DNA of 64,000 nt, from positions 186,001 to 250,000 of the forward strand of contig RSEH01000006.1 in assembly GCA_006503475.1 (NCBI GenBank), read 5' to 3'. A program made the translations under genes and the position numbers. The notes under the pieces were generated by a model. It saw only the letters and a list, made by a program, of their open reading frames with translations, was not told the DNA's origin and made no database searches. Of this stretch, positions 17,734-27,791 are shown piece by piece (position 1 is the stretch's first letter; each line of letters starts with the position of its first letter). The DNA is from Stentor roeselii. Its lineage: Eukaryota; Ciliophora; Heterotrichea; Heterotrichida; Stentoridae.

Positions 17734-20700
17734 TTAAGTTGATGAGAAATAATTGCCATAAGGAAAAACGAAATTATCTGGTGAGTAGTTCTGACTAATC
17801 GATATCGGAGACGCCAACTTATGATTACTTCGAGGTGGCCTACCTTGCAAATCCACATCAACTGACTTAGGCCTCGAATAGCTTCTAGCAGAAGCAAGAC
17901 TCGCTTCAACCTCATAACTATTCCCAGTATAAGTCATATGTCTCGCTATTCTCGGCGAGTCAGCTTCTAACAAACTCTGCAAATTTTCCATAAACTCCTG
18001 ATTCTGTTGAAGCAACTGAACAATAAGTGAATCTCTAGAACTTCTCTTAAAAATCCCTAAAACCAGCTGAGCAGTTTCATCAGGAGAAAGCATTTCAGGA
18101 GACAAAGCATTAGAATCCGCTAATTTTTCATTAAGTTCCCTGATTTTTTCTTCTAATTTACTTTTTTCAATATTCCATTCTTCCTTTTTTCTATTAGAAT
18201 TCTCAAGCCATTCTTTTGACTTCAAAACATAATTTTTATATTCATTTGACAAGACCTGTAATTCATTTTCATATTTTTTAAGAGTTTCCAGGACTTTCTT
18301 AGGATTTTCTCTATCATCAGCTGAGTCTCTTTCCATTTGTTCAAGTTTCATTTTATAAGCCTGGACCTGAAGCCTGAGTTCTTGACTGTCTTCAACGCTT
18401 TGCTTTACCTTTTTCGCTGAAAGGGGCATGTCGAAGTAAGACTCTTCCTGATTGATTAAGCTGGAGTTTCTGACGTCTTCAACTCTTTTCATCATTTCCA
18501 GTCGGAAGTCTTCTCGCATTTTTTCTTTTTCTTGGAAATGTTGAGCGTCTAACTGTGAAATTGTTTTTAAGTAGTTGTCTTGAAGCTCTCTTCTCACTTT
18601 TAACTCGACTTCGTGGATTTTTTCTTTTAGAGAAGCTGAGGAAAGGTCTTCGTGGTACTTTCGGGTGTCTTCTTGCACCTGTTTCAGCTTTTTCTTGAAA
18701 AGTTCAGCTTGTTCTTCCAGTGATTGATTTTTTTCAACTTCGAATTCACTTTTTAAGACCTTTTCTCGGTCTTGTAGTTCTTTTTGGAACTTGTTTTGCA
18801 TTAGTTTGGTTTTTGTTTTTTCTTTACGGTCCCAGTCGGCTTTTTCTTTGTTTAGAGTTTCTTGGTGTTGAACTTCCAGGTCTTTTTTAGCAGTTTCAAG
18901 GGCGTTTTCGAGTTGTTGAGTGAGTTTTTTCTGTTCTTTTTCGGATTCTCTTTTGTTTCTTTGTAGTTCCATTTTAAGGTTGTTGATTTTTTCGTTGAAC
19001 TCTTCTTTTACTTTTTTTTTTTCAGTTTCTATAGAGTCTTTCAAGTTTTCAATTTCGTTTTCCTTGTCGCGAAGTTCTTTTTCAAGAGAATTTTTTAAAG
19101 TTTTCTGTTTTTTAATGAAAGAGTCTTGAAGTTCTCTTTCTTTTTCCCCGATTAATACAGCGACTTCGTCTTTGACTCTTTGATTGTCAGCTTTCGAGAG
19201 AATGTCTTTTTTGCTCATCATTTCTGAGTATTTTTCTTGTTCTTTTAAAAGTTTTTCATTGAACTCTTGGGTAAGAACTGATATTTTTTCATTGAAATCT
19301 CTTTCAAGTTTCTTTTCTTTTAAGAAAAAGGCTTTTTCAGTGTCTCTCATATCTTTAGAAAAAGCGGTTTTGTATTCCTCGATTTCTTCTGAGAGACTTT
19401 TACGAGTTTCTTGAAGTTTTTCTTCATATTCACCAGTTATTTTTTTTTCTTTCAGTCTTTGCTCTTCAAGAGCCTCGTTTTTTTTCTTGAGATCCTGCAG
19501 AAGTTTCTCGATTTGAACTGAAAGTTCTCTTTTTTCCTGTTCAAATGAATGAAAAAGGTCGGTTTTTTCTCTTTCGAAGTGAAATTTCGAGTCATCTTTC
19601 ACTTTTTTTATAATCGTTTCAAGCTCCTCTTGAGAACTTATCAAAGAACTTTGTCTCAAAAGAAGGTTTTTCTGTGTTTCTGATAAAAGATTCTCGAGTT
19701 CTTTGAAGTGCTTTTGACTTAAAAATAATTCTTCTTCTTTCATCCTTAGTTTTTTTTCAAGATCTTCTGATTTTTCCTGGTCTTTTGAATGTCTCAGTCG
19801 ATTTTCGTATTCTATTTCCAGAGATTTTACCTTGTTTAAAAAGTCTTGCTCCATTTTAGAAGAGTTTTTTGAGTAGTCACTTTTTAGAGATTCTAGTTTT
19901 TTTGAGTAGTCGTTTTTTAGCTCTTCGACTCTTTTTTCGAAGTTTTCTTTTTCATTTTTTGAGAGTTTTGCTAGTTTTTCTGAGGATTCTTGCTCGAGTT
20001 TTTCTTTCATTTCTTGGATCATTTGTTTTCTCGTGCTTTCCTCGTTTAGTGAGTTTAACTTGCTTTTGATTAAATATTCTGATTCCACTTGTGCCCTGAT
20101 TTCATCTCGCATGTTTGAATAGTCAAAACTGGTCTGGGTTGCGGTTTGTGAGTTGTAAATTTTTTTTAGTTTTGTGATTTCGGCTTCTTTTTCTTTTTCC
20201 ATTTTTTGTTTGAAGAATTCGAGGTCCATTCTTAGTTTGTCTTCGTTATTCCTGAAGCTTTCTTCAAGTTCTTGTTTGATTTCCGAGATTTCCTGATCTT
20301 TTTCTCTTAACCTCTGATGAAGTTCATCTTTTTCAAACTGACTCTTAGCAGTAATTGACGTGATTGAGTTTTTAAGTCTTAAGACTTCTTGTTCAACTTC
20401 ATCTTTCATCTGGATTTTAAGTGAGTTTTCATTAGCTCGAAGTTCTTCCAGTTGTTTTTTTAGTTTTTCATTAAGTTGCTGATGTTGAGTGCTGGCAAAT
20501 CGATATTTTTCTATTTCTTCTTCGTATTGTGTTAGTAAATCTTTGTAGTTTTTCGACTCGTTTTGAAGAATTTCGAGGTTTCTCTGATAACCGTTGTTCA
20601 TGTTTTCTTGCATTCGCAATTGCTCTTTGAATTCTTGTTCTTTTTGTAATAGTTGACATTCTAGATCTTTTCTTTCATTTGAAAGCTTTCCAAGAGCCTC

Positions 20701-22509
20701 TGATGATCTTCTTTCGCTGTTTTTCATGTCGAGAAGGCGAAGATTGAGTTCTTTGTTTTCGAATGTGATTTTGTTTAACTCATCCTGCAGCATTTCTATT
20801 GTTTCTTTGGCCTCGTCGTCGAAGGTGTTGTGAATACCAGTCATTAATCTAGCAACCTGAGCCTCTAAATCTTTAATTTTATTCTCATATCTCTGACAAT
20901 TCGCCTTGACAAGCAAAAGTTCATCTTTATTTTCATCAAGTTTTTTCTCATAAAGCGCTCTTACCTTACTGATCTGAAACTCATAATCACCAGCAGTAGT
21001 CCTTTCATAAGAAGTTCCAGAGACCTGTTTCTGCAAGATTTCCAAGCTATTTTTCGCATGTTCAAGTTCATCATTAATTAAATTCTTAGCTTTTTCCTCA
21101 TTATCCCTGGCATTTTTCATATCTTTAAGTAATTTCGAGTTTTTTTCCAGTTCTTTACTCTTCTCCATTAGTTCTTGTCTAAGATTAGCGACTTCATCAA
21201 CCATTTTCTTGATTTTTAAATCCTGATCACTAATAACATTCCTAAACTCTCCATTAAAATTTTCCTTAATTCTTCCTTCTTTCTCAAGTTTTTCATTTAA
21301 TTCCTTGATTTGTTTATTCTGCGAGTTATTTAAAATCTTTAACTTCGTGATTTCATAAGTAAGTTCTTCAATCTCCTTTTCCCTAGCAGAGTTATTTTCA
21401 ATGATATTCCTCTGTGAAAGTGCATGTTTATAATCCTCAATCTTTTTTTCCTTTTCCGCAAGGTCAGCCTTGAGTTCCTTGACCTGCAATCTAGCATATT
21501 CAAGCGACTTTCCTCTAAGTTGTTCTAAACTTTCAGGTGACTTCTGCTTCATAATCATTAATTTCACTTTTTCATCTAATTCCGCATTTTTTTCTTCAAG
21601 TTCGATTTTCTCATTTTCCATTTCTTGCAAAGCATTACTACAAGCATAAAGTTCTTTCTTCGTCTCTTCATGCATGTTCTGTTCAGACCTAAAAGCAACT
21701 TTTAAATTAGTAAGTTCTGACTTAAGCCGATGAATTTCTTCAAAGATCGGGGCATTGTCCCTGATTTGACTAAGAGAAACTTCTGAAGGAAAGTGATGAT
21801 TCGCTGCATGTGAAAGCAAAGCACTTCCTTGCATGAGTTCTGTTGAAAAAGAGTTTTTAGGGAATTTCATGCTTTGATTTGTTGAACTTCTTTTGGAGTT
21901 TTGGTTCGGGTTGAAGTACCAGTTCGCTTCTGCGTTGTTTGGAGAAAATGTTATCACTTCTCGTGATGGCTTTTCTTCGTGCGTTGGAAGGTCTAAGACT
22001 GGAAGGTTGCTTATGCTCTTCTTTGATTGGTTGTGGGTTCCAAGTGATGAGTGAGAACGAAGAATCATTGTTGGCTGAGGAGTGTCTTGGGGAGAGTCCC
22101 AGATGTCTCCTTCAATGCTCATGCTTGGAGCTGATACTTGTGGAAAGATACCCTCTGCTGGGTTTATGTTGTTTTTAGACCATTCCATTATTCTTGACTC
22201 TTGGTTTCTTGTGAAGTTCTGAGACATTGAACTGTCCATCTTTGAGTCTTCGTTTAGGTGAAGGTTGGATAAGGGAGACGTATGTGCAATTGTGGAATTT
22301 ATCGAATTCTCGAAAAAGTCCTCTTGATGCCGCCCTGGCGACTGCAAACCTCTGTGAAAAACTTGAGACTCAGGCTCATATGCTGACCTGCCCATCATGA
22401 TATCAGAAGAGGCATCACTAATGCTTTCATCTGGAACAGCTATCTGGTCAAGAAGTCGGTGAATTTCTAGCTCGCGTCTAGGGTCGCCTAAATAAGCATG
22501 TTGGTCCAT
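17734..22509 (-). CDS. Giant coiled-coil protein (1,591 residues)
   Basis: A disordered Ser/Asn-rich head of about 270 residues is followed by about 1,150 residues of near-continuous coiled coil (dense Lys/Glu with heptad Leu) and then a Ser/Pro-rich tail with short basic patches. A less helical segment near the C-terminus (L-V-L-G-I-F-K-R-S-S, then L-L-Q-Q-N-Q-E-F-M-E-N-L) could be a docking element. There are no motor or enzyme motifs. The design resembles centrosomal, basal-body or Golgi tethers; I infer a structural role only. The start at 22509 (MDQHAYLG) is preferred to a longer frame reaching 22698, which would run through the divergent gene's start. The 3' end meets the tandem repeat. 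Confidence 0.85.
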   Translation of the reverse strand: MDQHAYLGDPRRELEIHRLLDQIAVPDESISDASSDIMMGRSAYEPESQVFHRGLQSPGRHQEDFFENSINSTIAHTSPLSNLHLNEDSKMDSSMSQNFTRNQESRIMEWSKNNINPAEGIFPQVSAPSMSIEGDIWDSPQDTPQPTMILRSHSSLGTHNQSKKSISNLPVLDLPTHEEKPSREVITFSPNNAEANWYFNPNQNSKRSSTNQSMKFPKNSFSTELMQGSALLSHAANHHFPSEVSLSQIRDNAPIFEEIHRLKSELTNLKVAFRSEQNMHEETKKELYACSNALQEMENEKIELEEKNAELDEKVKLMIMKQKSPESLEQLRGKSLEYARLQVKELKADLAEKEKKIEDYKHALSQRNIIENNSAREKEIEELTYEITKLKILNNSQNKQIKELNEKLEKEGRIKENFNGEFRNVISDQDLKIKKMVDEVANLRQELMEKSKELEKNSKLLKDMKNARDNEEKAKNLINDELEHAKNSLEILQKQVSGTSYERTTAGDYEFQISKVRALYEKKLDENKDELLLVKANCQRYENKIKDLEAQVARLMTGIHNTFDDEAKETIEMLQDELNKITFENKELNLRLLDMKNSERRSSEALGKLSNERKDLECQLLQKEQEFKEQLRMQENMNNGYQRNLEILQNESKNYKDLLTQYEEEIEKYRFASTQHQQLNEKLKKQLEELRANENSLKIQMKDEVEQEVLRLKNSITSITAKSQFEKDELHQRLREKDQEISEIKQELEESFRNNEDKLRMDLEFFKQKMEKEKEAEITKLKKIYNSQTATQTSFDYSNMRDEIRAQVESEYLIKSKLNSLNEESTRKQMIQEMKEKLEQESSEKLAKLSKNEKENFEKRVEELKNDYSKKLESLKSDYSKNSSKMEQDFLNKVKSLEIEYENRLRHSKDQEKSEDLEKKLRMKEEELFLSQKHFKELENLLSETQKNLLLRQSSLISSQEELETIIKKVKDDSKFHFEREKTDLFHSFEQEKRELSVQIEKLLQDLKKKNEALEEQRLKEKKITGEYEEKLQETRKSLSEEIEEYKTAFSKDMRDTEKAFFLKEKKLERDFNEKISVLTQEFNEKLLKEQEKYSEMMSKKDILSKADNQRVKDEVAVLIGEKERELQDSFIKKQKTLKNSLEKELRDKENEIENLKDSIETEKKKVKEEFNEKINNLKMELQRNKRESEKEQKKLTQQLENALETAKKDLEVQHQETLNKEKADWDRKEKTKTKLMQNKFQKELQDREKVLKSEFEVEKNQSLEEQAELFKKKLKQVQEDTRKYHEDLSSASLKEKIHEVELKVRRELQDNYLKTISQLDAQHFQEKEKMREDFRLEMMKRVEDVRNSSLINQEESYFDMPLSAKKVKQSVEDSQELRLQVQAYKMKLEQMERDSADDRENPKKVLETLKKYENELQVLSNEYKNYVLKSKEWLENSNRKKEEWNIEKSKLEEKIRELNEKLADSNALSPEMLSPDETAQLVLGIFKRSSRDSLIVQLLQQNQEFMENLQSLLEADSPRIARHMTYTGNSYEVEASLASARSYSRPKSVDVDLQGRPPRSNHKLASPISISQNYSPDNFVFPYGNYFSST

Positions 22510-22527
22510 TTTATTAAGTTTAAGCGA
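22510..22527. promoter_or_regulatory. 18-bp spacer between divergent start codons
   Basis: An A/T-rich spacer (TTTATTAAGTTTAAGCGA) separates the ATG of the giant coiled-coil gene from that of the C2-like/GAS2-like gene. It contains the near-palindrome TTAAGTTTAA. Confidence 0.4.
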
Positions 22528-23874
22528 ATGTGGAATGAGGTTTTCGATGCCAAGGTCATTCGGGCTGAAGGCTTTGAGAAGGGCAGTTTGAAACTTGTTG
22601 TTCTTGTTGATGATAGAGAAGTTGTTCATGCTCAGAGTTGGGATGGTGAAAAGTCTTTTGGAATTCCTCAGAAATCGACCTGCCGCATTGTTTTGCATGA
22701 CTTGAATGGACTGTTCAAAGGTAGTGTTAAGTTTACTACTGAGATTATTTTAGATGATGGAGTTCAGTGGCTACCGCTTTTTGATAATCCGGAGAAGGAA
22801 AATGTTGAAATATGCCCTGATGATGTTCAGTGTCCTAGGGTACTGGTCATGTTTCGTAAAAAAATTATTTTAGATCCTATTAATGAGGGCGGTGACAAGT
22901 CAGAAGTCGCCAGTGCCTGTGATGAGGACTACATGCCTGAAATCAAACTTTGTACAAGTTTCAACGACCATTACTGCGACAGTCAAACTGATGAAAACTT
23001 CGAAGAAATCTCCCAAACCGAATCTTTTTCTAATTTTTCATCTCGAGATCCTTCTCCAAACGAATACCAAGAAAACTTAAAAAAACTCATGATTTTGCTT
23101 GAAATAGAGAAAAAATCATCAGAAACCCTAAAAAAAGAACTAGAAATCGTTAAAAAGACCTTCGAAGACGAGCTAAAACTTTCAAAATCACGAGAAACAG
23201 GACTTCTCGACGAGTTCAAAAATGCCGAAAATCAACTAAGCGACTACCGAATCCAACTCCTCAAGACCCGAACAGAACTATCATCAGTCCAAGGAGAAAA
23301 CACAAGACTCATCCAGTTATTCAAAGCATCCGAATGGAAAACCCAACAAAAACTAGAAGAACTTCAAAAAAAGCTAGAAATTCATGAAAAGTCATCAAAA
23401 TTCATTCAAAATTTTTCGAAATCTTTAGAAACTTCCCAAAAAAATCCAGAAGGCAAAGACGAGACAATAAAAAAACTCCAAAGTGAAATTAATCTACTTC
23501 GAGGAAAGATCATTGAACTTACTTTAAAAATTCAGTCAACAGATGAATTGGAAGATGCAGTCCAAAGATCAACTCGTGGCACACGACTTGCAGGTTTAAT
23601 TAAAAGAGACAAAGAACAAAGCTACACATGTAACAATAAAAAAATCTCTCTGATGATAAAAGACGGGCAACTTCTCTGCAGGGCAGGGTCGATTTTCAAG
23701 CCTTTTTCCGATTTTCTGAAAGACTTTCTTCTGGCAGAGGCAGGGGTGGTAAAAATCGTCCGACCTTCAGAGTATCGAGAAGTTGAAGATAGAAGCCCTT
23801 TAAGAAAATCTTCAAAACAAGTATCTTCAGGTTCAAAAAGTGCTTTAAGGGGCAGTATTATTAAGAAGGACTAA
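22528..23874 (+). CDS. C2-like / coiled-coil / GAS2-like protein (copy 1)
   Basis: 448 residues. Residues 1-110 form a beta-rich, C2-like domain: K-L-V-V-L-V-D, then C-R-I-V-L-H-D-L, and a W-L-P-L-F-D-N-P closing strand. Residues 190-340 are a Lys/Glu/Leu coiled coil. At about 370-410 is a GAS2/GAR-like module: K-K-I-S-L-M-I-K-D-G-Q-L-L-C-R-A-G followed by K-P-F-S-D-F-L. The tail is basic and Ser-rich. The same three-part design, with matching residues in both end domains, recurs in the gene at 54992-56755, so the two are paralogues. GAR domains bind microtubules, and C2 domains often bind membranes or ciliary transition-zone partners; a cortical or ciliary linker role is inference. Confidence 0.75.
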   Translation: MWNEVFDAKVIRAEGFEKGSLKLVVLVDDREVVHAQSWDGEKSFGIPQKSTCRIVLHDLNGLFKGSVKFTTEIILDDGVQWLPLFDNPEKENVEICPDDVQCPRVLVMFRKKIILDPINEGGDKSEVASACDEDYMPEIKLCTSFNDHYCDSQTDENFEEISQTESFSNFSSRDPSPNEYQENLKKLMILLEIEKKSSETLKKELEIVKKTFEDELKLSKSRETGLLDEFKNAENQLSDYRIQLLKTRTELSSVQGENTRLIQLFKASEWKTQQKLEELQKKLEIHEKSSKFIQNFSKSLETSQKNPEGKDETIKKLQSEINLLRGKIIELTLKIQSTDELEDAVQRSTRGTRLAGLIKRDKEQSYTCNNKKISLMIKDGQLLCRAGSIFKPFSDFLKDFLLAEAGVVKIVRPSEYREVEDRSPLRKSSKQVSSGSKSALRGSIIKKD

Positions 23875-23883
23875 TGAAAATGA

Positions 23884-24300
23884 TTAAATATGAGTTGAAA
23901 TGTAATGACTTTGAACCTCTGTTCGCTTTATGTTCGTTGATTTTTCACATTGCTCGCATGAATAAAACACCTCGCTTCGCTCGACTTGCTTCTGACCTGG
24001 AATCGCGCTGAAAAAAATACTGCAACCTGAATTTCGGTTTTCAAGGCAAAGACGTGTTGGGTTTATTCGACTGTTTTCGTAAACTATCAGGTCTTGAGAC
24101 TTGCCTTTTCCCATTGAACGGTCGAAGGAGTTCTTGAGTTTGATAAACACTTCTGCTGTTTGGCGAGGGTTCATGTCTAAATCGTCGCAAAGGGCGAAAA
24201 AGTCTTTTGTCACGTATAAAAGAGAGTCAAGATCGCAACCGAACTCTTCCAGGGACTTTAACAATGAGGCACTTTTTCCTGCAACGAAATTTAAATCCAT
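23884..24300 (-). CDS. Small protein with a single C2H2-like zinc finger
   Basis: 138 residues. The N-terminal 65 residues are helical and acidic, with D-M-N-P-R-Q-T-A-E-V-F-I-K-L at the centre. The C-terminus holds S-C-E-Q-C followed, 14 residues on, by S-H-Y-I-S-T-H, the C-x2-C...H-x4-H spacing of a zinc finger. No other family is recognisable. The start at 24300 follows CCAAATAAAT. The stop is 9 nt from the convergent neighbour's stop. Confidence 0.6.
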   Translation of the reverse strand: MDLNFVAGKSASLLKSLEEFGCDLDSLLYVTKDFFALCDDLDMNPRQTAEVFIKLKNSFDRSMGKGKSQDLIVYENSRINPTRLCLENRNSGCSIFFSAIPGQKQVERSEVFYSCEQCEKSTNIKRTEVQSHYISTHI

Positions 24301-24495
24301 ATTTATTTGGCTTTAGACAAAACCATCATCAAGTATTTATTATTTAAAGTATTTTTAAATCCCAAATAATTTTAAATATTTTCATCTTTCTATATCAGTC
24401 AGAACTCCAAAAAAAAAAATCTTCCTTTTGTAACACTAAATGAAAATAACGTAAACAAATAAAAAAACCCAACATTCGATAACCAATTCATTATA

Positions 24496-26238
24496 ATGGA
24501 AGAGCCAATTCGAAAATCCCTCAGCAAAATCGAGCTGAAAATAATAAAAAACACATTCCTAAGCAACTCAAACGACCTCCGTTACAAAGACGACACCCGA
24601 AAGTCTCTCCAAACCCTAACCAGTAAAAACTCAAATTCAATTCTTCCCCGTACAATCGATTTATCCGAAATCAGTCAAATTTCATCATCAGTCTCAAACC
24701 ATTTCCGAATTTTTTCAATCCAAGAGCTAGACCTGAGTTGTTTAACAAGTCAAATCTCTCTCGAAACTCTAGAAAACTTATCAGAAACAATAAAGACTTC
24801 CATAGGTGGGACCCAAATCACCCTTCCAGGAAAAAAGCTTTCATTCCGAAGCCTTTTAATAACATCTCCAATTCATTTGAAAGGTTCAGCAGGAACATTG
24901 CTCGAGCTTCTCGACGGGTCGATAACAGTCGATTTTTCCAGTCAATCACGTGAAAGTTTGCTAGAAACAGAAAAAGCGATAATCTGCGAGGCAGCAATTT
25001 CACTAAAATCCTCTCGATTGATGCTTTCACTATTTTCAATAGAAAGTCCTTCAACACATTTAGAAGTTCGAGATTGTGATTTAAAAAGTGATTCTTCAAG
25101 TCCTGGAGACCTTTTCGCATTTGGAGTGAATTTAAGTGGCTTTCGTAAAGGAGCAAGTAGAAGTTCTTCGAGGTTTAACAGTTCTTTGATGGTCAGTTCT
25201 TGTAATATTCAGGGATTTGGAGATGTCTGTCGTGCGGGACCGAATTCTTCAGTGATTTTTGAGAAGTGTTATATTTGTGCATGTGAAGGCAACGCGATTT
25301 CAGTGATGAACCCAAGAGACTTCCAGGTGAAAAATTGTGTGATTGATAAGGCGGAGAAGTCAGGAATAGACGTTTTTATCGCAGTTGATAATTCTTCTGT
25401 ACTCAACTCGCCATCATCGAAGACTGACACCATGATGTCTTCTCAGTCAGAAAGAACTGTAAACATCGAGGGAAACGACATAAGAACCTCAGGAAACTAC
25501 GGAATTAGCATCTGGTCAGAAGCTCCTGCTTTTTTTCCAGCTTTCATTTCAGTAAAATCAAATAAAATCACAAATTCCAAGAAAGAAGGACTCGCTTTTC
25601 GTCATTTGAATTTAGTTTCTTTAGAAATTGATGGAAATGACTCAAATTGCAATCAAGGAACAGGATTTTGGCTACAAAAAGTAATCGCTTCTAAAATTGT
25701 CTTTTGTCATAACCGCGCTTATGATAATTACTCCGGCTATGGCCTTTATTTTTATGATACTGGAGGAGAGGTGAAAAATAATGAGTTCTTCAGGAATAGT
25801 CTTGGAGGACTCATGGTTGTTGGAAGTTCAAAAGGCACTGATACCAACTTGGCCATTAAAAAAAACCAGATTCATAGCAATGGAGAAAATGGAATCACTG
25901 TTATGGACTTTTGTAAAGGAATGATTTTAATTCAAAAATGCAATGTTTCGGAAAATTCTCAGGATGGAGTTCATTTGTTGCAAACTAATCCTGATAAAAA
26001 TTCAGCACTTGTTAAAATTTTAGACTCGGAAATCACTGGGAATTCTATGGTTGGACTTAATGTTGTTAAGTTTAGGTGCTGGATCGAAAAACTTAGAATC
26101 GCTGATAATTTGAATGGAAATATTGTCATTTCTGAAGATAGTAAGGAACTTGTTAGGTTCTTGGATCAGAATGAAAAAAAAGTGGAGAAAAGTGAGAAAA
26201 AAGGATTGTGTGCGAAAAATAAATGTGTTGTGTTTTAG
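24496..26238 (+). CDS. Right-handed beta-helix protein with a C-terminal CaaX box
   Basis: 580 residues. From about residue 100 to 560 the sequence is a run of parallel beta-helix coils with N/D ladders: S-C-N-I-Q-G-F-G, N-C-V-I-D-K-A, I-E-G-N-D-I-R-T-S-G-N-Y-G-I, V-K-N-N-E-F-F-R-N-S-L-G-G-L, K-K-N-Q-I-H-S-N-G-E-N-G-I. This is the PbH1/pectin-lyase-like pattern of SHCBP1- and FBXO11-type eukaryotic proteins rather than secreted pectinases, and no signal peptide is present. The protein ends CVVF, a CaaX box with X = Phe, preceded by a Lys-rich stretch, so it is probably prenylated and membrane-bound. A prenylated intracellular beta-helix protein is unusual. The start follows CATTATA. Confidence 0.8.
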   Translation: MEEPIRKSLSKIELKIIKNTFLSNSNDLRYKDDTRKSLQTLTSKNSNSILPRTIDLSEISQISSSVSNHFRIFSIQELDLSCLTSQISLETLENLSETIKTSIGGTQITLPGKKLSFRSLLITSPIHLKGSAGTLLELLDGSITVDFSSQSRESLLETEKAIICEAAISLKSSRLMLSLFSIESPSTHLEVRDCDLKSDSSSPGDLFAFGVNLSGFRKGASRSSSRFNSSLMVSSCNIQGFGDVCRAGPNSSVIFEKCYICACEGNAISVMNPRDFQVKNCVIDKAEKSGIDVFIAVDNSSVLNSPSSKTDTMMSSQSERTVNIEGNDIRTSGNYGISIWSEAPAFFPAFISVKSNKITNSKKEGLAFRHLNLVSLEIDGNDSNCNQGTGFWLQKVIASKIVFCHNRAYDNYSGYGLYFYDTGGEVKNNEFFRNSLGGLMVVGSSKGTDTNLAIKKNQIHSNGENGITVMDFCKGMILIQKCNVSENSQDGVHLLQTNPDKNSALVKILDSEITGNSMVGLNVVKFRCWIEKLRIADNLNGNIVISEDSKELVRFLDQNEKKVEKSEKKGLCAKNKCVVF

Positions 26239-26309
26239 AATATTTAATTAATAATTCGGAGCTTTGGAGGGTTTTAGAAATTCAACCCATTTCATAAATT
26301 ATTTCAAAT

Positions 26310-27779
26310 ATGAACTCTTCCATCACTTTTTCCAAATTTCCCACCACACTGACCGAGCCAAAAATATTCACTCTTCAACGAGAAATCGAGCAAATGACTC
26401 AAAGTCTCGAATTCGAAAAAAGAGAATCAACTTACCTAGACGAGCAAATAAAACTAATCCAATTCGAAATCAACTCTCTTCCAAAGCCCTCAAAATTGCG
26501 TCTTCTCGACTTAAAAGCCAAAATCTCAGTCCAAGAGCGTAAACTAGACCTTGAAATTTCCTCCTTAAACAATTCCAAGTTCCGAAACCGACAACTTCGA
26601 AGTCAAATCGACGAGTACCGCCTTGACAAAAGTGCCCACAAGCAGAGTTTAAACGCGATAAGTGAAAACTTAGGAAAAGTCTACAAAGAAGCTGACCAAG
26701 TGAAAGAAAACAACTTAAAAACTCAAGAAAATGACGAAGAAGAACAAGAAAAAATCTTAAAAATGCGAGTGCGAAGCGCGAGCCATCGTTCAGCCTACGA
26801 CGAAAAAATGTCTCACCTTGCAAGTGTTTTAAGAAATTCTGACTTAAACAGTCGTTTTTTAATAGAAGATAAGACCTACGCTGCACAGAGCATTGAAGTG
26901 ATAAGCGTTTTAAAGTCAACTTCAAGGTTCTCTCAAAAGTACTCTATTGACAAAAAACGATTTTTAGATAACTACTTGAAACATATCAACTCTTTGAAGT
27001 CAGGCTTTGAGTCTATTAAAACAGCGACTGGAATCAACGTGATTGAAGACATGGTCACTAGTTGTGTCAAAAGTGAAGAACAGAACTTGCAGGTCTTGTC
27101 TTATCTTAACTTGTTAAACGCTGAAATCGATTTACTTGAAGAAAGTTTGAAAAGTTATAAAAATAAAATAAGGATACTTGAAGGGTCTAAAAATCAAGGA
27201 AAAGTCAGCGTTGAAGAAATCAAAGCTTCTAATGAAGAACATTTTCGAAATGTTTTGCAGAGGCTCAGTGAAAAACAAGAAAAAAATCAAAAAATTTCAG
27301 ATGAGGTTAAAAAATCGCTTCCTCTTGTCAAGCAGATTTTTTTGAATTTGATGAGAATTAACTTGAAAGGACTGACGATTAAGAAGATTGACTTGCAGGT
27401 TATTGATAAGTTGAACCAGGAATCAACGAGTTTGTTACTTGGAAATATTGAAGACTTTGTTATTAACTTGTCAATTGTCGCTGATTTTAGAACTGATCAT
27501 TTTTCTAGTCACTTCAAAGATACTGCAAAAAGTTCTGTCGGGTTTAAACCTGCTATTAAAGAACTCTTGGAAGAAAAGGACTTGTTTGATGAACCTGGCT
27601 TTGATGACATCAAAGTCCCGATATCTTTAGAAGAAATGAAAAATAAAGCTGTTTTGCATTATCAGAATAGAAAAAGCTTTTTAAGAAGCAAGCCAGGCAC
27701 TCCTGATGCGACTTTAGGAAGGAATCATAAACGTGACTTAGCTAAGGAACAGAAAAACGTGAGGATTCAGGCTTTGTAG
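26310..27779 (+). CDS. Outer dynein arm docking complex protein, ODAD1/CCDC63 (ODA1) type
   Basis: 489 residues, almost entirely coiled coil. The opening pattern L-Q-R-E-I-E-Q-M-T then E-I-x-x-L and F-R-N-R-Q-L-R-S-Q-I-D-E-Y-R matches the conserved N-terminal block of ODA1/CCDC114/CCDC63 proteins (N-x-x-L-R-x-x-I-D-x-L-R), and a later L-L-N-A-E-I-D-L-L-E-E-S-L fits the second conserved block. Family members form the coiled-coil dimer that anchors outer dynein arms on doublet microtubules. The stop is TAG. Coiled coils attract false matches, so the family call is moderate; the ciliary setting is reasonable in a ciliate. Confidence 0.65.
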   Translation: MNSSITFSKFPTTLTEPKIFTLQREIEQMTQSLEFEKRESTYLDEQIKLIQFEINSLPKPSKLRLLDLKAKISVQERKLDLEISSLNNSKFRNRQLRSQIDEYRLDKSAHKQSLNAISENLGKVYKEADQVKENNLKTQENDEEEQEKILKMRVRSASHRSAYDEKMSHLASVLRNSDLNSRFLIEDKTYAAQSIEVISVLKSTSRFSQKYSIDKKRFLDNYLKHINSLKSGFESIKTATGINVIEDMVTSCVKSEEQNLQVLSYLNLLNAEIDLLEESLKSYKNKIRILEGSKNQGKVSVEEIKASNEEHFRNVLQRLSEKQEKNQKISDEVKKSLPLVKQIFLNLMRINLKGLTIKKIDLQVIDKLNQESTSLLLGNIEDFVINLSIVADFRTDHFSSHFKDTAKSSVGFKPAIKELLEEKDLFDEPGFDDIKVPISLEEMKNKAVLHYQNRKSFLRSKPGTPDATLGRNHKRDLAKEQKNVRIQAL

Positions 27780-27791
27780 AATGAATAAGAA

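Noticed and set aside
18920-20069. Ser/Phe-rich ORFs on the plus strand
   Set aside because: They are the complement of Lys/Glu-rich coiled-coil codons of the giant protein, not separate genes.
22510-22698. N-terminal extension of the giant coiled-coil protein
   Set aside because: It would cover the start codon and first domain of the divergent gene, and its content is unlike the rest of the protein.
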